From positions 124,001 through 188,000 of the forward strand of contig NZ_VJVZ01000009.1 of the NCBI RefSeq assembly GCF_007097145.1: 64,000 nucleotides of DNA, in the 5' to 3' direction. This DNA comes from Flavobacterium zepuense. GTDB lineage: Bacteria; Bacteroidota; Bacteroidia; Flavobacteriales; Flavobacteriaceae. The position numbers and the translations under genes are program-made. Every line of letters begins with the position of its first letter. Position 1 is the stretch's first letter. The notes beneath the pieces were generated by a model. That model was not told where the DNA came from. It did no database searches and was given only the letters and a program-made list of their open reading frames with translations. Below are positions 1-8,384 of this stretch, piece by piece.

Positions 1-192
1 AACGACAACTTAGTGCAGCCGGTTGATGTAAACGTAAAGGTATCAGCCATTATAGAGCATATAAAGTACAAGGATGAAAAATATACCGATACCACTATTA
101 CCCCACGTTACGAAAAAAAGATAATCCGCGAACCGCAAATTGTAACGAGCAAAATACCTGTTACTTTTGATTATAATAATAGAACCCTTTAG
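1..192 (+). CDS. C-terminal fragment of an unknown protein
   Basis: An open frame runs from the first base of the window to a TAG at 190-192, giving 63 residues with no internal stop. It ends in a hydrophilic tail rich in Lys, Thr and Ile (NDNLVQPVDV near the start, VTFDYNNRTL at the end). The codon use looks like that of neighbouring genes. The start lies outside the window and I do not recognise a family. Confidence 0.55.
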   Translation, partial: NDNLVQPVDVNVKVSAIIEHIKYKDEKYTDTTITPRYEKKIIREPQIVTSKIPVTFDYNNRTL

Positions 193-199
193 GCTAATC

Positions 200-247
200 A
201 TAGTCGTGAAATAAAAAATGGTCGAAATTTCGTCCGACCGTGACTAT
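200..247. terminator. Possible terminator hairpin after the first gene
   Basis: ATAGTC (200-205) pairs with GACTAT (242-247), and GGTCG (220-224) pairs with CGACC (235-239) inside it. The outer arm is followed by TTTT. It lies 8 bases after the stop of the upstream fragment. The pairing is interrupted, so this is a modest call. Confidence 0.35.
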
Positions 248-284
248 TTTCGGGCAGTTTTTTTGGAGGAAAAAATAATAGAAT

Positions 285-310
285 AGCCCGTCAAATAATC
301 CTGCCGGGCT
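285..310 (-). terminator. Terminator of the GH30 gene
   Basis: AGCCCG (285-290) and CGGGCT (305-310) form a stem. Read on the minus strand it is followed by a T-rich run (complement of the A-run at 270-276). It lies 38 bases past the stop of the GH30 gene. Confidence 0.45.
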
Positions 311-347
311 AAAATCATAATCCTTAATTTGAAATTCGTAAATCCTA

Positions 348-2498
348 TTATTCTTTAAGTAGTTTTAGTGTCCTTATACCACCGTTGCTGTTTTCATAAC
401 GGATAAGGTAATACCCTGCCGAAAGGTTTTCTATATCAATGGTATTTTCGCCCTCGGTAACTTTACCTGTGCTGATTATATTTCCTGTAAGGCCTATAAG
501 GGTATAGGTTCCTGCTTCGCCACTGGTTAAAGTAACCGTATTGCTGGCCGGGTTAGGGAAAACCGAAAGGCTTTTTACCATAACGGTACTATCTGTAATT
601 TCGTTGGTATCTTTATCTGGCTGACCCATTTTTGCAGTGCTTTCTACCTGGTTAAGCTGCCATTGCTGGTTAGTACCACCGCCATATGCCCAAACTTGTA
701 TCAGTGCGCCATTGGCTGTAGAAACATCTGTAACATCAAGCGCTTTGCCGCTGTATACGTTGTCTATCCTGTAGTAACCGTCGCCTACACTGGCTACGGT
801 CCATTTAGAGGTATTATCGTTTGTAAAGCTCCTTTGCTGCACTTTAATACCGTCGGCTGTACTGGCACTGGCAAGCGCTAAGTACATTCCTGTAGATTTT
901 ACCCTTATGTAATACTGTCCATTGCCTGCGTTTTCAAACCTCCAGCGCTGGTTGCTGCCGCCGCCATTGGTAAGTTCCCACTGCTGTATAGGCGAGCCGC
1001 TTGTAGTAGCATTGTTGGCAACATCAAGGCCTTTTGCACTTAGCCTTGAAACGATGTTGTAGTAGCCCGGAAATCCTGATGGTGGAGGAGTAGTGTTATC
1101 TGTCCATTTAAAGCTTACGGCTGATGATGCAGGCACGGTATAGTTAAATGCATTACCACCCTGAACCACTTTAACCGTATTGCTGCCACCTGCGTTGTAA
1201 ATAACAAGCACGGTAGAGCCATCAGTATTTTTAAAGGCCGATGTGGTTATGCTGCCGTTTGTACTGCTGCTGCCAATTCTTACCGCGCCGTTCTTTACAA
1301 ATTTAGATATTTGCCCTATAATGTAGTAGGGGCTGTTGCGGGTGTAGCTTGTACTGTTGTTAACCGTAATAGCACCAAGGCAGGTAGTACAGCCACCGGG
1401 TGTCCTGGGGCCATATTGCGGGTTGTTGGCAAGGTTCCATTCCAGCGCAACTTTTGCCCAGTTGTTAACCGACCCTAAAATTACGTTTTGCATGTGCCAG
1501 CCAAAATCGCCACTAAAGCTGCCCGGGCCGCCTACCCACTGCTCTGTAAAATACACATTTTTACCGGTAGCATTTTTTACGGTTGTCATGGCCGATATGT
1601 TGCCTGAATACAGGTGAAACGCCGCGCCATCTACATAGCCGCTGTTATTTAATACATCTATAGGGTAAGCGGTGTTATCACAGTTATGGTCGAAAGCAAT
1701 GATCTTGATGCCTCCGAAACCGGCAGCCGACATTTGCGGGCCTAAATGGTTATTGATGAAATCTTTCTGCTGGGCAGAGTTCATAGTCATACTTGGCTCG
1801 TTGTATGGGTTTTCCGGCTCATTTTGCGGTGTGATGCCCCAAATATTGATGCCCTGTGCCTGCATTGCCTGAAAGTATTTTACAAAATACCTTGCGTACG
1901 CCGAATAATAGTTGGTTTGCAGGCTGCCGCCCACCCAGCTGTTATTGGTTTTCATCCAGCGGGGAGCGCTCCACGGGGTTGCCAGTATCTTGATGTTGGG
2001 ATTAATAGCCAATACTTTCTTTAAGATAGGTATCAGGTAAGTAAGATCAGGGCCGTTGAGGCTAAAATTGTTCATGTTAGTATCTCCGGACGATTCGTTA
2101 TAACTGTAGCTGTAACTGCTAAGGTCGGATGCGGCAATACTAATACGTACAACATTAGAACTTAACCCGGTTGATGGGTTAAAAAGTTCCTGCAGTAAGT
2201 TGTTTTGCTGTGTTGCGGCAAGCGAGTTGATCACTTCGGCGCTGCCTTCGGTAAGTGTCCATCCAAAGCCATCTATGGTTTGGTAAGTGGTTCCCGGCGT
2301 TACTGTAATAGTAGAAGCATTAGTGCCGGAGTTAGCAGCGAAACTTACCGTAGCCTGTTGCTGGATAAGTTTGCTCTGGTCGCCTGATGTAATCCAGGGG
2401 GTTACCGTTTGCGCATACGAGGTGCAAAAGAGCAATAGAAAGAATGATAGGTTGTAAAAATTGGCCTTAAAGCCGGAGGTAGGTTGTTGTTTTTTCAT
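348..2498 (-). CDS. Secreted GH30 glycoside hydrolase with ricin-type lectin and T9SS sorting domain
   Basis: A 716-residue exported enzyme. Residues 1-29 form a signal peptide ending SYA. Residues about 50-460 are a glycoside hydrolase family 30 barrel with its beta side domain: the acid/base Glu lies in QNEPEN (E227) and the nucleophile in FTEQW (E319). A Pro-rich linker near 470 leads to a ricin-B-like lectin repeat region (about 480-620, with QQW/QRW motifs), then a type A T9SS sorting domain (about 645-716, SVFPNPASN). GH30 members include endo-beta-1,6-glucanases and glucosylceramidases. The nearby beta-glucan locus makes beta-1,6-glucanase plausible, but substrate is inference. It is a single-gene unit with its own terminator. 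Confidence 0.88.
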   Translation of the reverse strand: MKKQQPTSGFKANFYNLSFFLLLFCTSYAQTVTPWITSGDQSKLIQQQATVSFAANSGTNASTITVTPGTTYQTIDGFGWTLTEGSAEVINSLAATQQNNLLQELFNPSTGLSSNVVRISIAASDLSSYSYSYNESSGDTNMNNFSLNGPDLTYLIPILKKVLAINPNIKILATPWSAPRWMKTNNSWVGGSLQTNYYSAYARYFVKYFQAMQAQGINIWGITPQNEPENPYNEPSMTMNSAQQKDFINNHLGPQMSAAGFGGIKIIAFDHNCDNTAYPIDVLNNSGYVDGAAFHLYSGNISAMTTVKNATGKNVYFTEQWVGGPGSFSGDFGWHMQNVILGSVNNWAKVALEWNLANNPQYGPRTPGGCTTCLGAITVNNSTSYTRNSPYYIIGQISKFVKNGAVRIGSSSTNGSITTSAFKNTDGSTVLVIYNAGGSNTVKVVQGGNAFNYTVPASSAVSFKWTDNTTPPPSGFPGYYNIVSRLSAKGLDVANNATTSGSPIQQWELTNGGGSNQRWRFENAGNGQYYIRVKSTGMYLALASASTADGIKVQQRSFTNDNTSKWTVASVGDGYYRIDNVYSGKALDVTDVSTANGALIQVWAYGGGTNQQWQLNQVESTAKMGQPDKDTNEITDSTVMVKSLSVFPNPASNTVTLTSGEAGTYTLIGLTGNIISTGKVTEGENTIDIENLSAGYYLIRYENSNGGIRTLKLLKE

Positions 2499-2645
2499 AA
2501 TTAAAAATTTTGTTTGGAAATATTTAACGAAAGACTAAAATTAGTTGGTTTAATTATGAAATCCTCATTTTGTTAACTAATCAAAAACACATCAAAGACA
2601 TTTGTAAATCGATTATTGCTATTATCTGCGCAGGTTTAACAACCA

Positions 2646-2674
2646 TTTGTTATTTTAAATAATCGTTATATTTG
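2646..2674 (+). promoter_or_regulatory. Bacteroidota-type promoter
   Basis: TTTG (2646-2649), 17-nt spacer, TATATTTG (2667-2674). This matches the -33 TTTG / -7 TAnnTTTG pattern of Bacteroidota sigma factor promoters and sits 14 bases before the ATG at 2689. Confidence 0.65.
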
Positions 2675-2688
2675 CATAAAATAATTTT

Positions 2689-3234
2689 ATGCGTTACATT
2701 ATAGCGTTTATATTAATCAGTTTATCGGTTAAGGCACAGCAAAATGCCATGCATTGCGGCTACGATTTTACCTCGTATGTGGTACTGGACGTTCATGAAG
2801 ACGGTAAAAAGGAGAATATCAAAAATTTAAAGATCACTATTGTTGATAGCGTAGGGCGTGAAGTAATTAATACTAACAACCTTTACAGCTGGAAGAACGC
2901 GAACCAGCCCATGCTTTTTGGGTTTAATTATCTTATTGATGATAATAACCAGCGCCTGGCTGAAGGTGTTAAGACTGCAAAAGAGCGTTACTTTTTTCCG
3001 TATGCGAAGGATAATTACTTTTTATCAGTATCCAATACTTTTGAAGCCGACCGGTTTGCCTTTAAAATAGAAGATATAGACGGCAAAGCGAACGGGGGTA
3101 AATTTAAAACCGTTATCATACCACTTAACAGTTACAATATGTATGTACTTTGCAGTAACGAAAGCCAGCAGGCAGCCATGAAATTTGGCCGTAAAATAAA
3201 TAAGCCGGTAGATGTGGTGCTTGAGAAGGAGTAA
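2689..3234 (+). CDS. Exported protein of unknown function
   Basis: 181 residues with an N-terminal signal peptide (about 1-16, cleavage near VKA-QQ), so probably periplasmic or outer-membrane associated. After it come an MHCGYDF segment, a beta-rich middle (KITIVDSVGREV) and a C-terminal part with one further cysteine (YVLCSN). No catalytic motif is recognisable. It has its own promoter and no obvious partner. The start ATG is well placed relative to the -7 box. Confidence 0.7.
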   Translation: MRYIIAFILISLSVKAQQNAMHCGYDFTSYVVLDVHEDGKKENIKNLKITIVDSVGREVINTNNLYSWKNANQPMLFGFNYLIDDNNQRLAEGVKTAKERYFFPYAKDNYFLSVSNTFEADRFAFKIEDIDGKANGGKFKTVIIPLNSYNMYVLCSNESQQAAMKFGRKINKPVDVVLEKE

Positions 3235-3235
3235 G

Positions 3236-3317
3236 TTTTCAGTCGCAGTCGCAGTTTACAGTATTAGTATTTACAATCAACTTTAAAACAAACCTTAAAC
3301 TTTAAACCTGAAACAAA
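3236..3317. repeat. Low-complexity CAGTCG and 7-bp-periodic repeats before the CsaA-like gene
   Basis: CAGTCGCAGTCGCAG (3240-3254) is a tandem hexamer. From about 3279 the sequence becomes a degenerate heptamer series built on AACTTTA/AACCTTA/AACCTGA, running up to the ATG at 3318. The same style of repeat occurs around 54330, 55560-55605 and inside yggS at 50994-51021. Confidence 0.55.
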
Positions 3318-3650
3318 ATGTTGACTTGGGAAGAATTTGAGAAAACCGAAATGCGTGTGGGCACTGTGCTGGAAGCAAACGACTTCCCTGAAGCGCGTAA
3401 ACCTGCATTTCAGCTAACTATAGATTTTGGTACAGAGATAGGCATCCGTAAAACATCGGCGCAGATAACAAAGCGCTACACTAAGGAGGTTTTGGTGGGC
3501 AGGCAGATAGTTGCGGTTGTAAACTTCCCTAAAAAGCAAATAGGCAAGTTTATGAGCGAATGCCTGGTGCTTGGCGCCGTAGGGCAGGAGGGCGATGTTA
3601 TATTGCTTGCGCCCGATTTTAAAGTAGAGAACGGGTTGAGGATAGGGTAA
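3318..3650 (+). CDS. CsaA-like tRNA-binding domain protein
   Basis: 110 residues, an OB-fold of the CsaA/EMAP tRNA-binding family, about the usual CsaA length. The N-terminal block (WEEFEKTEMRVGTVLEA), the central KTSAQIT segment and the C-terminal VLLAPD-like block (VILLAPDFKVENGLRIG) are characteristic. Family members bind tRNA, and CsaA has been linked to chaperone or secretion roles in Bacillus. The protein is cytoplasmic with no signal peptide. It appears monocistronic, with a heptamer-repeat leader and a shared bidirectional terminator downstream. The precise role here is unknown. Confidence 0.85.
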   Translation: MLTWEEFEKTEMRVGTVLEANDFPEARKPAFQLTIDFGTEIGIRKTSAQITKRYTKEVLVGRQIVAVVNFPKKQIGKFMSECLVLGAVGQEGDVILLAPDFKVENGLRIG

Positions 3651-3680
3651 GTATATTTTTATGAATGATGAGTAGTAACG

Positions 3681-3766
3681 TGTCATCGCGAGGTACGAAG
3701 CGATCCCATTATTTATTCCTGCCTCCCGATTGAGATTGCCGCGGTCGTGCCTCCCTCGCAATGACA
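3681..3766. repeat. Imperfect palindromic intergenic repeat
   Basis: TGTCATCGCGAGG (3681-3693) is the near-perfect inverse of CCTCGCAATGACA (3754-3766). The unit has the form of the dispersed TGTCATTGCGAGG-type palindromes common between genes in Bacteroidota. Only one copy lies in this window, so dispersion rests on general knowledge. Confidence 0.6.
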
Positions 3767-3775
3767 GTAGACCAC

Positions 3776-3813
3776 AAAAAAGCCCGAAAAACTAAATGTT
3801 CTTCGGGCTTTTT
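3776..3813. terminator. Bidirectional terminator
   Basis: AGCCCGAA (3781-3788) pairs with TTCGGGCT (3802-3809), with A-run before and T-run after. It serves the CsaA-like gene on plus and the PUR-family gene on minus. Confidence 0.8.
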
Positions 3814-3829
3814 GTATGGTGTAGATATA

Positions 3830-4201
3830 TTAAATATCGTCAAAATTAATGTTGGTAAAGCTTTCAGTGGTAACTGTTTCTTCCGGCCTGTCGCCAAATA
3901 GTTTCCTGAAATCTTTTTGGTGCCTTTCAGATATTACCTCTTCGCCTTTATTGTTAAGTACATAGTTTGTCATCTCGTCAAGGATATCCCTAAAGGCGGC
4001 AAAATCTTCTTTGTAAAGATAAATTTTGTGCTTTTTAAAATGAAAAGAACCATCTTCTTCGGTAAATTTCTTGCTTTCAGTAATGGTAATGTAGTAATCA
4101 TCGGCTTTAGTAGCCCTAACATCAAAAAAATAAGTTCTTCTTCCTGCTCTTAAAACTTTAGAAAAGATCTCTTCCTTTTCCAGCATATCATTTTCTCTCA
4201 T
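3830..4201 (-). CDS. PUR-family DNA/RNA-binding protein (DUF3276)
   Basis: 123 residues. The core RAGRRTYFFDVR, followed by YYITITESK and KIYLYKEDF, is the single PUR repeat found in Bacteroidota proteins related to eukaryotic Pur-alpha. These form dimers that bind single-stranded nucleic acid. The acidic C-terminal tail (TESFTNINFDDI) is outside the fold. Cytoplasmic, single gene. The cellular role in bacteria is not established. Confidence 0.88.
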   Translation of the reverse strand: MRENDMLEKEEIFSKVLRAGRRTYFFDVRATKADDYYITITESKKFTEEDGSFHFKKHKIYLYKEDFAAFRDILDEMTNYVLNNKGEEVISERHQKDFRKLFGDRPEETVTTESFTNINFDDI

Positions 4202-4270
4202 AACCTATGTTCTTTTAATTGGTTTATGCAGCTACCAAAAATCTAAAAAAAAACGATACCATCCAACTAA

Positions 4271-6028
4271 TTACCCTAATTCTTTTTCAGAAATTTGTTT
4301 GAGGTACAATTCTTTGTAATATCCTGCCTGACTTAGCAATTGATTGTGAGTGCCCTGCTCAATTATTTTACCATCTTCCAGTATAATTATCCTGTCGGCA
4401 TTCTTAGCCGATGAAACCCTGTGGCTCACAATAATAGTAGTCTTATCGCGGCAAAAATCCTGCAGGTTGTTAAGTATAGCTTCCTCAGTTTCAGTATCAA
4501 CCGCAGAGAGGCAATCGTCTAATAAAAGTATGGGTGCATCCTTAATAAGTGCCCTGGCAATAGATACCCTTTGTTTTTGCCCGCCCGATAGTGTTATACC
4601 ACGCTCACCAAGTATGGTTTCGTACTGATGGGTAAAATTCTCTATATTATGGTGTACTACGGCTTTTTTGGCAACGTTTACAATCTCGTCGTGAGTAGCC
4701 TCTTCTTTACCAAATTTTATATTGTTCTCTATAGAGTCGCTAAACAAAAAGGCATCCTGAGGTACAAAGCCTATGCTGCCACGCAGGTCGTCCAGGTTAA
4801 GGTCTTTAATATTCTCGTTATCAATTTTAACCACGCCACCATCGGCATCATACAAACGGCTGATTAAAGACAATACCGTACTTTTACCCGATCCTGTCCT
4901 CCCCAGTATGGCAAGTGTTTCGCCTTTGTTTACGGTAAACGACACATCGGTCAGTGCAGTTATGTTGGTATCTTCATAGGTAAAAGACACCTTGTCAAAA
5001 GTTATCTGTCCCAATACCGGAGAGTGGTTAGGGTTGGTGTTTTTAATATCCGGTTCGGTTTTAAGGAACTCGTTAATACGCTTTTGCGAAGCCTCGGCCT
5101 CCTGCACCATGCTGCTTATCCATCCTAACGATGCTACCGGCCAGGTTAACATGTTTATGTAGAGTATAAATTGGGCTATAATACCAATATCGGCAATGCT
5201 GCCGTTTATGTACATATTGCCACCTACGTAAATAACTACAAGGTTGCTTATGCCTATTAAGAAAATCATCAGCGGGCCAAATAGCGCGTTAACCTTAGCC
5301 AGGCTCATGTTCTTTTTAACGCTGTCGCGCGATAGTTCTGTAAAGCCTTCTTCTTTTTGCTTTTCAAGCGAATAGGCTTTTATAACCCGTATGCCTGAGA
5401 ACATTTCCTGTGTATACGTGGCAAGCGACGACAGGTTTTGCTGCGTTAGCGTACTGCGTTTGTTAATCTCTTTACTTACCCAGTAAATACTGTATGCCAG
5501 TATAGGTAGTGGCAACAGGGTGTACAGCGTTAGCTTAGGCGATATAATGCACATTTGGGTAATAATAACCACAAAGCGTATAATGGTGTTAAAGGCATAC
5601 ATAATGGCCGGGCCCACATACTGGCGCACGCGGTTAACATCTTCGCTAATACGGTTCATAAGGTCGCCGGTGCGGTTGCGTTTGTAAAAGCCCTGCGACA
5701 GGTTTTCATAATGCCTGAATACTTCATTTTTAAGGTCGAACTCTACATGGCGCGACATTACAATAAGGGTTTGCCTCATAAAAAAGGTAAGTACACCCCC
5801 TATTAATGTAGTGGCTACAATAAGCATAATATCCAAATACAACTCATCCTTAACCGCATCGCGGGTCATTAGCCCTTTGCTGAATTGCTCAATGGCCGAA
5901 ATGGAGTCGCCTATGTAACTCGGTGTAAATAATGAGAATACCTGTGCTATGATGGTAATAAAAATTCCTAAGAAAAATTGAAATTTATATTTAGCAAAAT
6001 ATTTATTTAAATACTGTAATTCTTTCAT
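4271..6028 (-). CDS. ABC exporter, fused permease and ATPase (MsbA/multidrug type)
   Basis: 585 residues, a half-transporter that works as a homodimer or heterodimer in the inner membrane. Residues 1-320 are the six-helix type IV exporter domain. Residues about 340-575 form the nucleotide-binding domain with Walker A (GRTGSGKST), signature (LSGGQKQR), Walker B (ILLLDDCLSAVD) and an H-loop (VSHRVSS). The Walker B Asp is followed by Asp rather than the usual catalytic Glu (LLLDDCLSAVD), which suggests reduced or asymmetric ATP hydrolysis. Lipid or drug export is possible. No substrate clue comes from the neighbours. Confidence 0.87.
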   Translation of the reverse strand: MKELQYLNKYFAKYKFQFFLGIFITIIAQVFSLFTPSYIGDSISAIEQFSKGLMTRDAVKDELYLDIMLIVATTLIGGVLTFFMRQTLIVMSRHVEFDLKNEVFRHYENLSQGFYKRNRTGDLMNRISEDVNRVRQYVGPAIMYAFNTIIRFVVIITQMCIISPKLTLYTLLPLPILAYSIYWVSKEINKRSTLTQQNLSSLATYTQEMFSGIRVIKAYSLEKQKEEGFTELSRDSVKKNMSLAKVNALFGPLMIFLIGISNLVVIYVGGNMYINGSIADIGIIAQFILYINMLTWPVASLGWISSMVQEAEASQKRINEFLKTEPDIKNTNPNHSPVLGQITFDKVSFTYEDTNITALTDVSFTVNKGETLAILGRTGSGKSTVLSLISRLYDADGGVVKIDNENIKDLNLDDLRGSIGFVPQDAFLFSDSIENNIKFGKEEATHDEIVNVAKKAVVHHNIENFTHQYETILGERGITLSGGQKQRVSIARALIKDAPILLLDDCLSAVDTETEEAILNNLQDFCRDKTTIIVSHRVSSAKNADRIIILEDGKIIEQGTHNQLLSQAGYYKELYLKQISEKELG

Positions 6029-6157
6029 GTTTTTATTGCTTCGCTGTTAAGCAAATGTGTAATTATTGTTAAAAATATTGCAGTTTCCTTATTGCAAACA
6101 TCTTAAAAAACGTTTTCGTATTTTGTATTTTATGCAAAAAATAACCTTAATTTTATC

Positions 6158-6183
6158 TTTGAACAATAAAATGTGTAAATTTG
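6158..6183 (+). promoter_or_regulatory. Promoter of leucine dehydrogenase
   Basis: TAAATTTG (6176-6183) is a perfect -7 TAnnTTTG box, with TTTG at 6158-6161. The spacer of 14 is shorter than usual, so the upstream element is less certain. The ATG is 43 bases downstream. Confidence 0.5.
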
Positions 6184-6225
6184 TAAAACAATTTTAGAAC
6201 ATCCTTCAAATTTAAATCAATTATT

Positions 6226-7329
6226 ATGATAGCAGAAGTTGTTAAGGCTAATGAGCTTACCAAGGTAGACCCGGTGTTTGGTCAGCCATCTTTTAACGAT
6301 CATGAGCAGGTTGTTTTTTGCCATGACAAAGATACTGGTTTAAAAGCAATAATTGGTATTCATAACACAGTTTTGGGCCCTGCACTTGGTGGTACCCGTA
6401 TGTGGAAGTATGCCAATGAATGGGAAGCCCTTAACGATGTTTTAAGGCTTTCGAGGGGAATGACTTATAAATCGGCTATATCAGGTCTTAACCTGGGTGG
6501 TGGTAAGGCGGTAATTATTGGCGATGCAAAAACCGATAAAACCCCGGAGATGATTACTCGTTTTGGCCAGTTTGTAGATTCGCTTAGCGGTAAATACATT
6601 ACTGCCGAGGATGTAGGTTCTACAACTGCCGATATGGACCTTATTAGGGATGTAACCCCGCATGTAACCGGTATATCTGAAAGCCGAGGAGGATCGGGCA
6701 ACCCGTCTCCTGTAACTGCTTACGGTGTATATATGGGTATGAAAGCTGCTGCTATGCACCAGTTTGGCTCTAACAATCTTGATGGTAAAAAAGTGCTGGT
6801 ACAGGGTACAGGCCACGTAGGCGAAACCCTTATTGATTACCTTACTAAAGAGGGAGCACTGGTACAGATATCTGATATTAATGAAGAAAGGATGCAGTAC
6901 ATTGCCGGTAAATATGGTGCTACTATATTTGCAGGTGATGACGTATATAGTGCCGATGTAGATATTTATGCCCCTTGTGCCCTTGGTGCTACTATTAATG
7001 ATGCTACTATTAATAAAATTAAAGCTAAAGTTATTGCCGGTGCAGCGAACAACCAGCTTGCGGTAGAGCAGGTACACGGTAAAATACTTATGGATAAAGG
7101 TATTGCCTATGCACCCGACTTTTTAATTAACGCCGGTGGTATTATAAATGTATATGGCGAAATTGTAGGTTACGGTAAAGAGGAGGCCATTAAAAGGACC
7201 GAGAATATTTACAACACTACGCTTGAAATTTTTCACCATGCAGAGGCTAACGGTATTACCACGCACCAGGCAGCAATGCAAATTGCGCAAAAGCGTGTTG
7301 ATGACAGAAAAAAAGAAACCGCTAAATAA
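6226..7329 (+). CDS. Leucine dehydrogenase-type Glu/Leu/Phe/Val dehydrogenase
   Basis: 367 residues, typical length for NAD-dependent leucine/valine dehydrogenase. The dimerisation and substrate domain contains GPALGGTRMW and the catalytic-lysine motif NLGGGKAVI. The Rossmann domain starts at VQGTGHVGETL. The enzyme reversibly deaminates branched-chain amino acids to 2-oxo acids in the cytoplasm, feeding branched fatty-acid precursors and amino-acid catabolism. It is followed 89 bases later by nusB. Its own promoter fits a separate transcript. Confidence 0.9.
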   Translation: MIAEVVKANELTKVDPVFGQPSFNDHEQVVFCHDKDTGLKAIIGIHNTVLGPALGGTRMWKYANEWEALNDVLRLSRGMTYKSAISGLNLGGGKAVIIGDAKTDKTPEMITRFGQFVDSLSGKYITAEDVGSTTADMDLIRDVTPHVTGISESRGGSGNPSPVTAYGVYMGMKAAAMHQFGSNNLDGKKVLVQGTGHVGETLIDYLTKEGALVQISDINEERMQYIAGKYGATIFAGDDVYSADVDIYAPCALGATINDATINKIKAKVIAGAANNQLAVEQVHGKILMDKGIAYAPDFLINAGGIINVYGEIVGYGKEEAIKRTENIYNTTLEIFHHAEANGITTHQAAMQIAQKRVDDRKKETAK

Positions 7330-7418
7330 TTAGCGTAAAAAAAATAGTATTCTTAATTTTGCCGGGCGAAAGTGTTTTACTTTCGCCTTGCTAATTTTTA
7401 AAAGTTCTTATAAAGCGG

Positions 7419-8363
7419 ATGTTAAACAGGAGACATATTCGGGTTAAGGTAATGCAGTCTATTTATGCAATGCGCCAAAATGATTCAGATAACCTGGAAA
7501 AGGAAGAAAAATTCCTGTTCCATAGCATAGAAAACATTCGCGATCTGTACCTTATCATGGTTTCGGCCCTGGTAGAATTAAGGATCGTTGAAGCCGATTT
7601 TATAGAAAAATCGCAAAAAAAACATCTGGCAACCGCCGCAGAGCGCAATCCCAACAAAAAATTTGTAAACAATCAGGTACTTATCCTGCTGGAGGAGAGC
7701 AATCCGTTAAGTATTGCTATGGCCGACCGTAAGATTGATAACTGGAAACGTAATGACGATTACATCCTTATACTTCTTGAGGCTGTTAAGGCGAGCGACA
7801 TCTATGCTAAATACATGGAAAGCAAAACAAGCTCGTATGATGAAGACAGGGAGTTTGTAGCCGATTTGTTTACAGAGGTTATTGCGCCAAACGAAAAACT
7901 TTACGAATACCTTGAAGATTACAAGCTTACATGGGTAGATGATATACCCGTGGTAAACACGCTTTTAAGCAAGCAGCTAAGGCAGTTAACGCCCGAAGGC
8001 CGCGATGCTTTTTATGTGCCTAAGCTTTACAAAGACCTTGATGACAAGGATTTTGTGCGCGATCTTTTTAGAAAAACAATGCTTAACGACCAGGAGCTTG
8101 CCAAAGAGTTTATAGATAAAACGCCTAACTGGGATACCGAGCGTATTGCCGAGATTGATGCTATTATCCTTAAAATGGCTATTTGCGAGTTTTTAAAGTT
8201 CCCGTCTATCCCCGTTAAGGTTACTATAAATGAGTACCTTGAAATTGCAAAAGAATATTCTACACCAAAAAGCAGTATTTTTATAAACGGAATACTGGAT
8301 AACCTGGTTAAGGATTACCAAAATACAAACAAGCTTATAAAAACCGGCAGAGGTTTAATGTAA
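7419..8363 (+). CDS. nusB: Transcription antitermination factor NusB, long Bacteroidota form
   Basis: 314 residues, about twice the length of E. coli NusB. The start MLNRRHIRVKVMQSIYA matches the family N-terminus. An inserted helical region follows, and the C-terminal half (about 180-300) contains the NusB core with TERIAEIDAIILKMAICEFL and PVKVTINEYLEIAKEYSTPKS. NusB with NusE binds boxA RNA for rRNA antitermination. It is first in a tight unit with the DUF1573 lipoprotein (21-nt gap) and yajC (15-nt gap), a common Bacteroidota arrangement. Confidence 0.92.
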   Translation: MLNRRHIRVKVMQSIYAMRQNDSDNLEKEEKFLFHSIENIRDLYLIMVSALVELRIVEADFIEKSQKKHLATAAERNPNKKFVNNQVLILLEESNPLSIAMADRKIDNWKRNDDYILILLEAVKASDIYAKYMESKTSSYDEDREFVADLFTEVIAPNEKLYEYLEDYKLTWVDDIPVVNTLLSKQLRQLTPEGRDAFYVPKLYKDLDDKDFVRDLFRKTMLNDQELAKEFIDKTPNWDTERIAEIDAIILKMAICEFLKFPSIPVKVTINEYLEIAKEYSTPKSSIFINGILDNLVKDYQNTNKLIKTGRGLM

Positions 8364-8384
8364 AACAACTTAAAATTAAAAATT

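Noticed and set aside
6481..7077. 198-residue minus-strand open frame inside leucine dehydrogenase
   Set aside because: It overlaps a clearly recognised enzyme, has biased Tyr/Ser/Ile-rich composition and no family features.
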